This document shows positions 32,101 through 50,400 of a stretch of DNA of 64,000 nt, one piece after another. Each line of letters begins with the position of its first letter. Position 1 is the first letter of the stretch. The position numbers and the translations under genes were made by a program. The stretch comes from Syngnathus acus. Taxonomy: Eukaryota > Chordata > Actinopteri > Syngnathiformes > Syngnathidae. Under the pieces are notes generated by a model. That model was not told the DNA's origin. It saw nothing but the letters and a program-made list of their open reading frames with translations, and did no database searches. Location: assembly GCF_901709675.1 (NCBI RefSeq), contig NC_051107.1, forward strand, positions 6,016,001-6,080,000, in the 5' to 3' direction.

Positions 32101-34160
32101 GCCAGCCGCGGGGAACCACCCTGCCCCGCGCTCGCCCGCCTCGCTCCCCGCATAGGCGAGCCGAAGTACCCGCCCGTTCGACGAGCGTTTGCTTTCTGCG
32201 CGCCCGTGTGTGTCAAGAGTTCGTCGAAAGCCAAGCTAGCGAGCTAATGGGCTAGCAATTATGTGAGCCACTTTCGGACGGATCGAAACGACGATCGGAG
32301 CATCGCGACGACGCAAATGCGCCCCGCTTGTCCGACGTTGTTACACGGAAGAGTGAGACACATTGATAACAGGAGGGTAAATCCACTTTGTGTCGTCAGT
32401 GAAGGTCAAAACGGCGGCGAATGGAATAATACGTAATGGGTGCTAGCGGGGCTAAGCTAGCAGCGACAATGAAAAGTGGGCTAATGTTTTGTATGCGCAT
32501 AAACAGGAAGAAGCGATCACGACTGCGTTAGTCGCCTAACGTTCGCGTTTACAATACAATTACTCGCCTATGTGTACTCTGGGGTGGGAGGAGTACGGCG
32601 CCTCTTTTTAACATATTTATTTAATTACAAACTGTATGACACGGGGCGTCCCCTCCCCCATGCTTGCAGCATTCGAACCTAAACACGCTTAAAAATCAAC
32701 ATTTAATCACCTTGCTTTCACAAGTCAATGTATGATTAAAAAACGGAAACATTCACGTCCCCTGGGGGAGCTTTCTTCTATTATTCAATTCATTTTGGCC
32801 TCGTCTAAAAAGCCCCCAGGAGCATGAGATCACTGCGCAATGTAAGGGCAGGCGTTTAAACCAATTCAGCGGCGGTTTGCATGCAACTCGGGGACTCAAC
32901 TCACATTCTTGTACGTTTGTTTACATGAATGCCGGAGCTTATTGTTTTCGGAGGCGCTCGAGTTCGGACGGAAATGAACCGCTGCGTGCGAGCAGGATCG
33001 CTTCGACTACATTGAAGTTTGCAACTAACGCACATTATCTTGTTGAGTGTACACAAAACAGCCACAAGCTCCGATCGCGTCGCTAAAAAACGTAATTCGG
33101 GACCATGTCGATGGGAAGCAGCCATGTAAATAATGTGCAAAGGTTTAGGACTGAAACGGTGCGCAATGTGGCCCGTAACGACACCGTGCCGAACCGCGAC
33201 CGGTGTCAACTGCTACGACCACCATTTACCAAAAAAAAAAGTACTTACCCAAACATTACATCGGGTGCAGCTCGGCGTAGATTCTATTTTATTGATCGTC
33301 TTAACAAAGCCTTGACATTTTAAGCGTTACGCCCCCCCCCCTCCAAATCGTGAGGTTCGATCAGGCTTATGTCTATCTCTGCTCACTTTCTTCATTTCAG
33401 CGATCACTGCGATTTACACACATTCTATGCAGCTTTTTATGACGTTTAATGTACGGCCACCCAAACGTTGCCACTCCGTAGCTGTCAAGCTAATTTGAGC
33501 TAATAGCATGTGCGAGCTAGTAGGAAGCAAGCGCTCTTTTGACGTTGCCAACTTGACACATTAGCAGCTCACGTCACCTGGCTATTTCTCCTCAAATGCT
33601 CAGTGAATTCACGTTAAACGCGGTAGCCGAGCACTTCTATACACAAGCGAGGCTAAGCTAGCATGTCGGCTACACACAGCTGATACAACGTTAGCCAGCA
33701 TTAGCGCGATGTGCCAGCTAAAGTAAAGCCAACAATAGCCTTCCAGCTCGGATTTGTGCTAACCTGACATGAACAGCAAACTGCGATGTACTTACAGTCT
33801 TATATCCACGTCGGGGGAGTCCAGGAGACGAATTAGGCAGCGGGGCAAGACCCTCGCCGCTGTCCACGCAGCCTCCACAACCAAAACAATACTTGTGTCC
33901 ACACACTGCGGCTCACTAGCTGAAAAAAGCTCAAAAACGTTAGGATTCTCGCCTCGTCCTCGAGATAGTCCTCTCCTGTCCAAAATTCCGCGCCGCCTCT
34001 GGTGCTGCACAAGGGGTGGGAGGCCCGGGTCGGCGCAGGAACTCAAAAGGGGGGGAGCGTTAAAAACAAACTATTCGCCGGGCAAAGAGCGACTTTTCGA
34101 AATTAGATCCCCCTCACAAGCAGTCTCTTTTCCCTTTGCAAAAATGGCGGCCCTGCCAGG
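29139..34160 (-). other. kmt2e 5' leader: non-coding exons and leader intron
   Basis: The start codon exon probably begins at 29252, where the minus strand has a polypyrimidine tract and CAG. A strong donor (GACT|GTAAGTACATC) at 33796 would end a GC-rich non-coding first exon reaching up to about 34.0-34.15 kb. The leader intron would be about 4.5 kb. Within it are homopolymer runs (T run at about 29413-29431) and GC-rich stretches with long but unconvincing ORFs on both strands. No coding sequence was identified. Confidence 0.5.
34141..34151 (+). promoter_or_regulatory. YY1-like motif in kmt2e CpG promoter
   Basis: AAAATGGCGGC is an exact YY1 core within the GC-rich block 33.9-34.3 kb, next to the inferred kmt2e transcription start. 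The ATG inside it opens only an 8-codon ORF on the plus strand. Confidence 0.45.
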
Positions 34161-34161
34161 A

Positions 34162-36550
34162 CTGTGGTGACTCCGCCTCCCTCCGCCACCCCCCCTCCCC
34201 TCACTTCGCGGCCCCGCTCCCCTGCACCTCCCCCTCCCGTCAGTAAGAGCGACGCCCCGCCTCCACATGCTGCGGGGTGACACGGCCCATTGCACAGGGG
34301 CCGCCGTGCCCGATGCGCGCGCACGTCCGTGTTTCCTCTCCTGGGGCCGGTTGTCTTTGATTTTAATGATAAAATCTCACTTTTGCCCTTAGTGCCTCTA
34401 TACTTCTAATCAGCTGTGGGATCAATATCGTTTATACGAGGTTTGGCTTACTTTAATGCCGTTGCAATTCGAGAAGACATTATTACTTTACAAACAGCGC
34501 AATGTAACAGCATGCAACCGTGCCTATCATATGTATTTACTTAATAACATGACAAAAACATTTTAAACAATAGAATGCATCATCCCCACCAGAAATACTG
34601 ATTATTAGTTATCAACAGATTGCCCCATGTTTAATTTACAGACTAAATGCTGATTCTGAAGGCCTGGAGCTGATATGAACGACATGGCATGGCAATAGAA
34701 GCAGTGCAACTAAAAGAGAACTGCTATGAAGCAAAAAGAATAGACTTTTGGGAATAAATTAATACAAATTGACAGAATTTAAGTTAGAAATGTAGATCAC
34801 TGCTTCTGAGAGTGTTTAAGCCAGCAGAGAAAGGCCTGGCCCGTTTTCCGTTTTTATTTTGTTACTAGTTTTTATTGACAAGATGTGTTGGATGCCCGGA
34901 TGAAGGGCAGCAGTGCCGAAATCCCAAAGCAGCAAGACCGCTAAACTCTTATGTAACCCTTTACACAAGGACATGTTTTAAATACAGCGGTGGGGGCGCA
35001 AAAGTAGGTATATTTTTCCAATCTTTATTATGGGAAAAAAAACGAAGTAAAAATAAGAATAACATACAAACTAACTGAGTACAATCTCATGTGGTCAAAT
35101 TGTTGTCCTTTAACATTTTCCCATTCCAGAAGTATACGCACTAAAGCATATTTTCACACAGACGTCTTGATATCGAAATATGAGATAATATAAATAGTGA
35201 ATATAAACAGCAACAAAAATCCAAGGAGGGTGTTAAGACGATGTTTATTTAATTGGCCCGTATACATAATCTGCCGCGCAGTGCTTCATACATAATGTGA
35301 TATCTATACAATATGATATTATATATCCAATATATATATTACGTTGCGTCAAACCTCTGTAGAATTCCCTTCATCATCATCATCATCACAACGTTGGCGA
35401 GGATGTCCTCTCAGCGCGTTTCCACGCAGCGCACTCTAACCCTTCCCCCACAAGCAAAGCGCAGCTCCTCGCGCATGCGTACTCGCCTCACCGCATCGGC
35501 TGCTTTTCAAAGGCGCAGCAAAGCAGACCCTTTTCCTTTTTTTCCCCTTTTGCATTCCTTCCTCTTAGCCCGACGCAGTTAGCCGAGGAGCGGCTTAAAA
35601 TGTCAACTGTTTTGAGCCATCAAGGCGGAGGTGCTCGGGGGGGGGAGGACACAGCGAGCAAACAGCCCGAGAGGATCGAACTTGTGAATGAACCGTCGCG
35701 TTTTGCACCCCCCCCCCGGCGACTTAACGACGAGGGCGTCTAAATGACAGCCGTTCACCGTGAATCAAACTAAAAACATGTTTTATTCCGCTCTAGCGTA
35801 TGTGTGTGAAGCACTTTGATTGCGATGACATCATGCGGTTAGAATTCAGTGGGCGGGCTCTGAGCTCTGAGGGGAGAGGGGCGCAGCCGGAGAGCCATCT
35901 CGGCGCCATTAGCCTCCAATGTCGCAGCGACGGACATCTACAAGAAACCCTTTCATTTTTTGCTTTTGGGGAAATCAGACGACGGCGCTACGTCATATTC
36001 GATTGTAGCAGGACTCGGATTAGCCGTATCGAGCGTCTGATAAGGATATTTGGCTTATTCTTTTAACTCGAGTCCCGCCGTCGACGAGAAACAAGATGGC
36101 GCCCACATCAAGTTTGAGTGCGGAGCTCATGCACGGCTGGGCGGAGGCGCGGGCATGCGCACTGACGACCTGCTTCTGGCTCTTATTTCCTGTTTAGTGT
36201 TTGTGCAAAGACAAACATTCGTGATAACTATTACATTACTTTTCCACGCTAATTAGGAGATTTTGAAGCCCCACTTTGCCGTTTACTCTTCAGTTGAAGA
36301 GCACAGTTGAAATTGGGGATTTTGGTGTAAATACACAAAACATCAAAGCTTTGGATGACGTCAAACGGACAAAGAACTGCAGTTCCTCATGCATTTCAAG
36401 TTAATATAAACAGGACACATGTAGAAAGTCCCCAGCACGTCATAAACATTTGCCCTGTGATCCCATCTAGTGGACAAAAACATGGTTGTCGTGTGGGATG
36501 TTTGGCATTACGTTCGCTAGAGGGCGCAGAGGGTTAATAAAAACGCTTTT
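34162..36550. other. Spacer between kmt2e and ndufb2 with a possible orphan CpG promoter
   Basis: From 34.35 to 35.3 kb the sequence is AT-rich with nothing recognised. A CAT trinucleotide run lies near 35376-35392. From about 35400 to 36160 it is CpG-rich, with GCGCATGCG (NRF1-like) near 35472, GGGCGGGC near 35850, and CAAGATGGCGCC (YY1/TISU-like, 36092-36103). The ATG of that last motif opens a 33-codon ORF that ends in a stop before any convincing splice donor. Confidence 0.4.
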
Positions 36551-36559
36551 CTCATTCAG

Positions 36560-36616
36560 CCAATCAGCGCTTGCAGTATACGCGATCTCGTATTGTCCAA
36601 TCAGCGGCGTTGACGT
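36560..36616 (+). promoter_or_regulatory. ndufb2 promoter: paired CCAAT boxes and CRE-like site
   Basis: Two identical copies of CCAATCAGCG (36560-36569 and 36597-36606) stand 37 bases apart, followed by TGACGT (36611-36616). They lie 100-150 bases before the ndufb2 start codon. This arrangement suggests NF-Y with a CREB/ATF site, usual for housekeeping genes. Confidence 0.6.
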
Positions 36617-36711
36617 TGGAGTACCCGTCTGTTGTCTCAGGAAGGTGACACCTAGACGAAATCCTGCTTTATTATTCATTTTATATCACTTAAAAGCTTT
36701 TCATTGCCGCC

Positions 36712-37239
36712 ATGTCTTCCTTTGGGAAGATGTTGGGCGTCCTCCGGGGTGGTACTCGGCTCATTAGACGCGCCCCCCAAAGGATAATGACAAGAAAGTA
36801 AGTTCGTCGCTAACCTCTCTAATGCTAGCATGCTAACGAGTAGCTTAAGGCAGACAAATCGCGCGATATCACCTTAAATATCGTGCACCGTTCATATGCG
36901 CTAGTTCAAGGGCTTACCTGTGTGTGTTGACATTGTAGGGCGAGCGGTGGACCGCACATAGCACCGCAGTATAGGCAATATCCTCAACTCACCAAAAAGC
37001 AGAAATTCGAATCGGAGCTGCTCAGCGGCGCCATGTGGTTCTGGATCCTCTGGCACTGTTGGCACGACCCCGATGCAGTCCTGGTAAGAGAGACTTAGAG
37101 CCATCCTCACCTGCCCCCTTGGGACTGTGATAAGTATGGTCATGTGCACACCTGCCTGCTTTAGGGTCATTTCCCTTGGCCTGATGCTTCCCAATGGACC
37201 GATGAGGAGCTTGGAATTCCAGCTGATGACGAGGAATAA
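36712..37239 (+). CDS. ndufb2: NADH:ubiquinone oxidoreductase subunit B2 (complex I accessory subunit)
   Basis: A small accessory subunit of mitochondrial respiratory complex I, located in the membrane arm. Coding exons 36712-36797, 36939-37083 and 37165-37239 join in phase to 101 residues (human 105). The N-terminus [20 protein letters not shown] is basic and lacks acidic residues, as a mitochondrial presequence should. The mature part has [18 protein letters not shown], one membrane segment [20 protein letters not shown], then [20 protein letters not shown]; these blocks match NDUFB2 almost without change. A fourth, untranslated exon appears to start at about 37311 (TTTGTAG|ATCATCC). The Kozak context (GCCGCCATGT) is strong. 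Confidence is high. Confidence 0.96.
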
Positions 37240-37360
37240 GGTGATTTAGCACTCATTCACAAGATGTATTCAGCAATGAATTGATTTGACCTTGTTTTGC
37301 TTCTTTGTAGATCATCCAGTGTGACCTCAAGGATTCCCTGAAACTTGTCATTGTACATAC

Positions 37361-37366
37361 AATAAA
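37361..37366 (+). terminator. Poly(A) signal of ndufb2
   Basis: AATAAA about 120 bases after the ndufb2 stop, inside the inferred untranslated last exon. Confidence 0.65.
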
Positions 37367-37389
37367 TCTTCTAAGTTAACATGTTGTCA

Positions 37390-38348
37390 TGCGTCATCAA
37401 TTATGAGCCTTTTCACTTTCCTCATTTTATTTACACACTTTTTTGAAACGCAGAAACAAAAATGCATCAACAGTGTCTGAGCTTGCCAGTGTTTGTATCA
37501 TGTTGTTCAGAATGTAAGCAATTGGGGAGACCAACACACTTGAACACAAATGCAAAAGAGAGGGGAACAAAAAAGAAAAAAAAAAGACGGGATGGGAAGG
37601 AAAGTGGCAGCGGAGGCTACGTGAGCAACTGCAAATACGAGTGATGACAGTCACTCGTGAGTCGTGTGCACGTCAACCTGAGCAGAGCTTAAAGCTACTT
37701 GGCATCTTTTTCGGATGACTCCATAACACTGAGCAGTGTGTTTTGAAAGCGGGCAACGAGCAGGAAGCTAAAACAACAGGAGAAGGTGAAAACATCTGCA
37801 TCTGTGACGTGGCTGGTGCTTTTATCAAAGGTTCTGTTCATGGCATCATTCCCTGAGAGTCAACAACTGCAAAATTCTGCACTATTTTCAGCTCCTCGCA
37901 ACCTCCCGGCACCACAGTGGCTCAGAATACTAAGTGGCACGAGTGGATTGAGGATGAAAAGTAAAAAAGGGGAGGGGGGGGGGGGGGACCCGTTCTAGTC
38001 GCACACAGCCAAGGAAACCACCAAGGACAAAATAAAAACACCAGCTACGGAGAGAAGAATTAACAATTAGTAAATCAGTTGACAGGCACACCAATGCAAA
38101 CACACCACATTTACAGAAAAACAAACAAAGGACGTCCAAAATATAATAAAATTGTATCTCTTCGTTAATAAATACACCAAAATAACAAAAGAAAATCTCA
38201 GATAAAAGGAGAAATAAATTAAGCAGAATATCCATGAGTTTGGGGGTAAAGATTCCTATTCAAACCAACAGGGGGCAGCAATAAACGTGTAGAAAAAGCA
38301 AAGAAAATTGGAAAAAGGTGGGAAAAAAAAGCTGCCACCCTTTAAGTC
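37390..38348. other. Spacer between convergent ndufb2 and kdm7a
   Basis: No gene signal was seen. The stretch is AT-rich with a poly-G run near 37976-37988. It ends just past the likely kdm7a cleavage site. Confidence 0.5.
38265..38280 (+). promoter_or_regulatory. CTCF-like motif between ndufb2 and kdm7a 3' ends
   Basis: CCAACAGGGGGCAGCA matches the CTCF core on the plus strand, about 70 bases beyond the kdm7a poly(A) signal. Confidence 0.45.
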
Positions 38349-38354
38349 TTTATT
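38349..38354 (-). terminator. Poly(A) signal of kdm7a
   Basis: AATAAA on the minus strand, about 290 bases after the kdm7a stop codon. Confidence 0.55.
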
Positions 38355-38644
38355 GCTGGTGAGTCTTAGAAAGCATGAGCACCATTTTTGAAATCTGCCG
38401 CTCCCCAAAAAAAGCAAGACTATGCATCAAAAGTTGTTTGGTAAACCTCATTGTCGTTCTCCATTTTAATGCCCGCACTCGCTCCCTTCCTCCATTTTGT
38501 TTCATCGTTAGTGTGCTTGTAGTGTGAAGTGGCGCATGACCCCTTTTGTCCGTCCGTCCTCTTTACGTCGTCTCATTTCCAAAAAGCACAAGAGTGTCCG
38601 AATATTAATAAAAATAAAAAGCGTCTTGTTTTCTTTCCTTTTCC

Positions 38645-45448
<6,804 letters not shown>

Positions 45449-45811
45449 CTTGCTACTGTCCCCAAAACAACGCAGGAATGATTGCGGGGCGGAGAGTCAA
45501 GTCCGGTGGCCGGAAATTGCCGAAGTGCAGCCGGGCGAAGCCGAAGCGAAGCCGGAGGAAAGCCCTGCTGTGACGACATAAAGAGATACTTTGAACTCAG
45601 AGAAAAGACGACGTGATGGCGATATGATCACAAACGTGTATTAAAGGCTACTTCACAACATAAAAGGGATTGACGTACAAAAAAAAAAATCATGGAAACG
45701 TAAATGTGCGATATAATACTTAACGGAAGGACAACACGTGTCTTCCCAGCTCGCTTTGCGCATTAGATTTCATTCACTACATCGTCACTGATGTGATTTC
45801 GGCGTAGGAGT

Positions 45812-45828
45812 AGCGCCATCTCGTGGCC
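45812..45828 (-). promoter_or_regulatory. CTCF-like motif between far1 3' end and kdm7a promoter
   Basis: The minus strand reads GGCCACGAGATGGCGCT, a good CTCF core. It lies between the far1 poly(A) signal and the kdm7a start. Confidence 0.5.
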
Positions 45829-45904
45829 AAGGTACGTAAACGCTACACGTCCAACGGTGACGTCACGACGCGATCCAAAAACAGTCAACTCGGCTAATGT
45901 CACT

Positions 45905-47408
45905 ACATAATGAAGGATAAACAAAATTTATTGACAAAACGCTTTATCATTGATTTAACATTTGTTTTAAATATAGAGATACATAAAAATATGTCGTGGG
46001 ACGAACAGTAGTAGTAAAAATGTTGAGCGTTTGTACAAAGTGTAATTTAATGCAAAATTAAAATGTATTTTTTTTTGTCTTTGAAAAAACAGACATGAAA
46101 CAAGGCAATCTGCCGGTACAAAAGTGGACGGCACATATGCGCACTCTCTCGTCTGGTTTATTTCACACTTAATGAAGCATGGAACAACAGACGCTGGTGA
46201 ATATGACATCTGATGGCGTCACGTTTGTGGTCGCTGTCGTCAGTTAACAGTACTTTGGCCTTCAGTGCTAATCCGACCACATTTTGGCTCGTAATCCTCT
46301 TTGGGAAATCAAGAGGTCGCTCACATCACAAAACAGAAACACACTTTGCATAAATGTTTACTTTTGTCCCTTTTTCCGCTGCCTAACTCCAAATGGCTCG
46401 TCGCTTTTGTGCGTCAAGAGTCAACAACACTGTTTCGTAAGACATGTTGAGAATACTTCCCAAATAATTTTTGGTATTTTTATAAGAATAACTATTTACA
46501 CATCTTTCAAATTAAGAACACGTACGAAGGAAAAACTCAATTTTGAACTAAACCGGTCGGTTGAGTTTCAAACATGTTTGAAGGTGTCCCTCATGGATGC
46601 GTACTTGGCCCCTTTTGCTTTACTTGAGTGGACGCCTTCTTTTAAAGTGCCCCTCAGTGATGAATACTTTTGTCCCTCAGATTTGTATTAGACCTTCAAC
46701 TTTCGCCACAAAACCAATGCCCACATTTGTTTTTCTCACAGCAAACCACTTTACAAGCGCGTCATGCCGCAAACCACCCAATACATTTTTTCCCTTCTTC
46801 CTTCTCCTTTTACACTAGTGACAGACGCATTAGCGCAATCTATTGTTCATTTCCCTTTAACGCAAATACATTATCGTGTTAAGGAAGCTGATAATGACAC
46901 TGTGGAACCTTCTGTGTGCTTTTCTCGCAGTTAAGTTGTGGGAAAAGCCAATTTTTTATATATATATAACACCACTGAGGTCGCTAAGCTTTGAGTACAA
47001 AGATGAAAAAGTAGTAAACTCAGTGTCAGTACAAAGAGGGCAAATAGGGGTCGTAGACGAACAGTAGGAAAGACGGCAGATGGAGAAAAAAAAAAAAGAA
47101 AAGTCATTTTTTTCCGTGCGTCATCTTCCAAAAAAGGCAGTATAATAGAAGACCTGCAGAAATCCAACAAGACTCAGAGGTCCCACAAAAGAAAAAGTTC
47201 TTCGACTCGACGCCGAGTTTCAAGTAACAAAAGCAGAAGGCAAGTACGCAGTGGCGGCGAGGGAAAAGGCGCTGCGTTGCATATATTAGGAGAAAGAAAA
47301 CACTAGAATCAATGACACTTTGTGGGGGCGGGGCGGGGCGAGGCGGGGCGGCTGGACGGACAGGTCGGTTGTTAGGACGCTCGAGGCTGTCCCGGCGAGG
47401 GAGCGCCG
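45905..47408 (-). other. far1 3' UTR and poly(A) signal
   Basis: The 1.5 kb after the far1 stop has no coding signal and is AT-rich. AATAAA on the minus strand at 45927-45932 is the best poly(A) signal. If used, far1 transcription ends about 460 bases before the kdm7a start, on the same strand. Confidence 0.5.
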
Positions 47409-50400
47409 TCAGTTGGTCAGGGTGCTGGATGCACGGAAGTAGGACAGGAACTTGAAACACAGGCTGACCACAAAGTACCAGATGTTGCGCGCCATCTGCG
47501 AGCGAGCGATGAACACCCTCCAGATGAAGACCATCAGCAGCGTGTTGAAGATGTAGCGGATGTTCCGCAATCTGCAAAACAGTCGTGTTGCTCCATAAGT
47601 TTACAGACAAATCAATCAAATGTTTTATTGGGCTGAACAATGGCAGGATGCGACCAGCAGAGGGCGCACCTAACTCAAGAGAGCTGTGTTCTCGAGCGAC
47701 TTACTTCCTCAGGTGCTGCCTGGCGGCGGGAATGTCAGACATGTCCTCGTTCAGGACGTACTTCTTGGTGCCGATGCAATAGTTCTCGATGTACTCGGGC
47801 CAGTTGAGCTGGCGCACGTCAAAGTTGAACGTCTGACAAAGCAAACCGGTTTGTCAAGAGCACGGTGAAGGCAATTCCAGGTCAAATGGAAACAGCAGAA
47901 CTCTGAGACTGACTACCTTGCGGTCCTCCGGGCTCATCTGCGACATCAGCATGCTAATATTCTCAGAGTTCCACTCCCAATCCTGGCTGCTGAAGTACTC
48001 CAACAGGCTGATGGCCTTGTGAAGCCGGTTGAAGATGCGCATCATCCTAGATGGGATCACGAGGGACGGGCATCAGATCCATTTCCCGGCCCCTTACAAC
48101 CCGGAGGCGACTTACTGCGGCTTCTGTCCCGACAGGCGCAGAACCAGATCGTAGATCAGGGCGGGGAACTTGTGGCTGACCAGGATCCAGTACTGGTAGA
48201 TGAGATAGTTGGAGGTGATGTTGGCGTTGGGTCGGCGAAAGGCCTGCTCCAGGGGGTTCCTCTTGAAGGTCGACATCACGTGATACTCTGAGGAGGGACG
48301 CAAAACGCATGAGCGCTTCCCAGCTGCCGGAGGAGCCGCGTGACCGTTACATCACGGCACGCAACGGCCGGCGGGCCTCTGTTGCCACGGCAACCGATCG
48401 GGAGATGACCAGATGCGAGAGGACGGCGGACTGGAGGGCCCTCCGACACGCGTGCTAAATCAATGGAACGGGAGACGAGCGTGGAATAGCCACAATGTTA
48501 GCTTGCTCTTTCTCCCGTGATGCCGATGATGATGAGGCCTAATCCCGCCAGCGGCCATCTGCTAGCAATTCTCAGCGTGCTCGCTAATCTGACAGGAAGC
48601 AGAAAAAGATGACACCCCCCCCCCCCACTATGACACACTGACAGCCGGATATCCTGCCCACACGCCTGCTAATCTGACCGTCTGATGACATGACATCCAA
48701 TAATACTCTGGTTAGCGTGTCCAAGGTGTGGCCCGTGGGCCTTTTGGTGAGCATCCAGCTCATTGTGGCCAAATAATGCACTTCAGGCTTAAATTTGGTT
48801 TCTTTGAGCTCAAACAGCAGACCTCCTCATATTGGCTGTTTGGCATTCACAAATTCACTTATCCGGATTTTCTTTCCCCCGATTGTCTTCTGTGGCCAGC
48901 AGGGGGCGCAAGAGGCCCACCTTTGCTTCAATTCCCATTTTCCGAAGCTAAAAGTACAAAGCGCTTGCACTCGACGCAACCTACCGATCTCGCCCCAGTG
49001 GAAGGGGTTGATGGCGCCGGTCGTGCAGTTGTACACCAGAGCCGTTTTGGGTCTGCGGACGACGGGGAAGCAAAGAAAGACTGGTTAGGATCATCTTGGC
49101 CACGTTGAGGGCGTTGCCGACTGACTGACTTGTGCACGGCTGTGTACCAGCCCGCTGCCAGCGTGAGGTTGATGACCACGTCCACGGGGATGAGGTCGGC
49201 CACGGCGTCGTTGTTGGCCCGCATGGTGCGCAGGATGCCCTTGCCGGCCTGGCGGGTAGCGTATGACAACATTCAGGTGTGTGTGTGTGTGTGCGCAGCG
49301 TGTCGGAGGGTGTCCTACTTACAGCGATAAAGACGCCGCTCGGCCCGTTGAAGTTGTCGATCCAACCCTGAGGAGAACGCGGGAGCTCAAATCAATGACG
49401 CTAACAGAGACGCGTGCGTGTTGCGGCCGTATCGCGTTACGGCCTGCGGCGGCCGCGATTGTCAATTAGAGACCATTAAAAATGCATCGGGCTCGCGTCG
49501 CGTCCGATAACGCGCGCGACAGGAAAAGACGCAAGGCCGATGCCAAGGCAAGGCCACGACAACAGATGGATAAGACTTTTTTTTTTTTTATCTCTCTTGC
49601 ACTGCCGCAGTTCAAAATGACATTTGGCTTCATTATAGAAAGCACCATATAAAAATGTCAGTGCGGGATCATTAAAAAAATTCCACGCGACTCACTCGGG
49701 GGTGAGGATTACGAAACGTATTAAATGTAATGCGGAGGGCAACGGCCGTCCAAGTCGACATGTTTTGCTTTGAGCGGCCAATGGGAGGATACGCTGACCT
49801 CGTCAAAGGTCAGACTTTGGGAGGATCAAGTTGAAATCGGAGCGATAAGAGAAAGTTAGATTGTGAAGGCCGTGGGCCGATTAGATTGGGACGGCAATTT
49901 GGAAGATGATTGGACAAAAAACAAAGTGTTACCCCCACGCCGAGTCCTACCATTTCCAAAACAAGATACGGAAAAGCCGCAAAAAACACAAACGTAATCC
50001 TGACGCCAGACGGGCGGGAAAGCCTCGGCGCCGGACGGAGAAGATGTTTGGACGGATGAAAGCAGCTTAAGCGTCTTCTGGAACGGCCCGCGCGTGAACT
50101 CGGCCCGCTCCCCTCGCCGGCGGCAATTAAGAGCCGTAATCCTCCGCCACTTGAGCGGAATTACCAGATCGATATCTCACCGGGAAGGGCTCCTGCCAGC
50201 TGGCCCCCACGATGGACGGGCGGATGATGCCGATGTTGAGCTCGCCCTGCTCCTGCTGCACCACGTACTCGGCCAGCGCTTTGGTGTAGGTGTACGTGTT
50301 GGGCCGGTTGCCGATGAGCCGCGGCGTGATGTCCCGCACGATGCCGTCGTCCAGCCACCTGAAAGTTACCGCCGCAATTAAGACCTACTTCCGGTCAAAG

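Noticed and set aside
36096-36194. 33-codon ORF beginning in the YY1/TISU-like motif
   Set aside because: Too short and without codon bias or recognised similarity to call a gene; kept only as part of the orphan-promoter finding.
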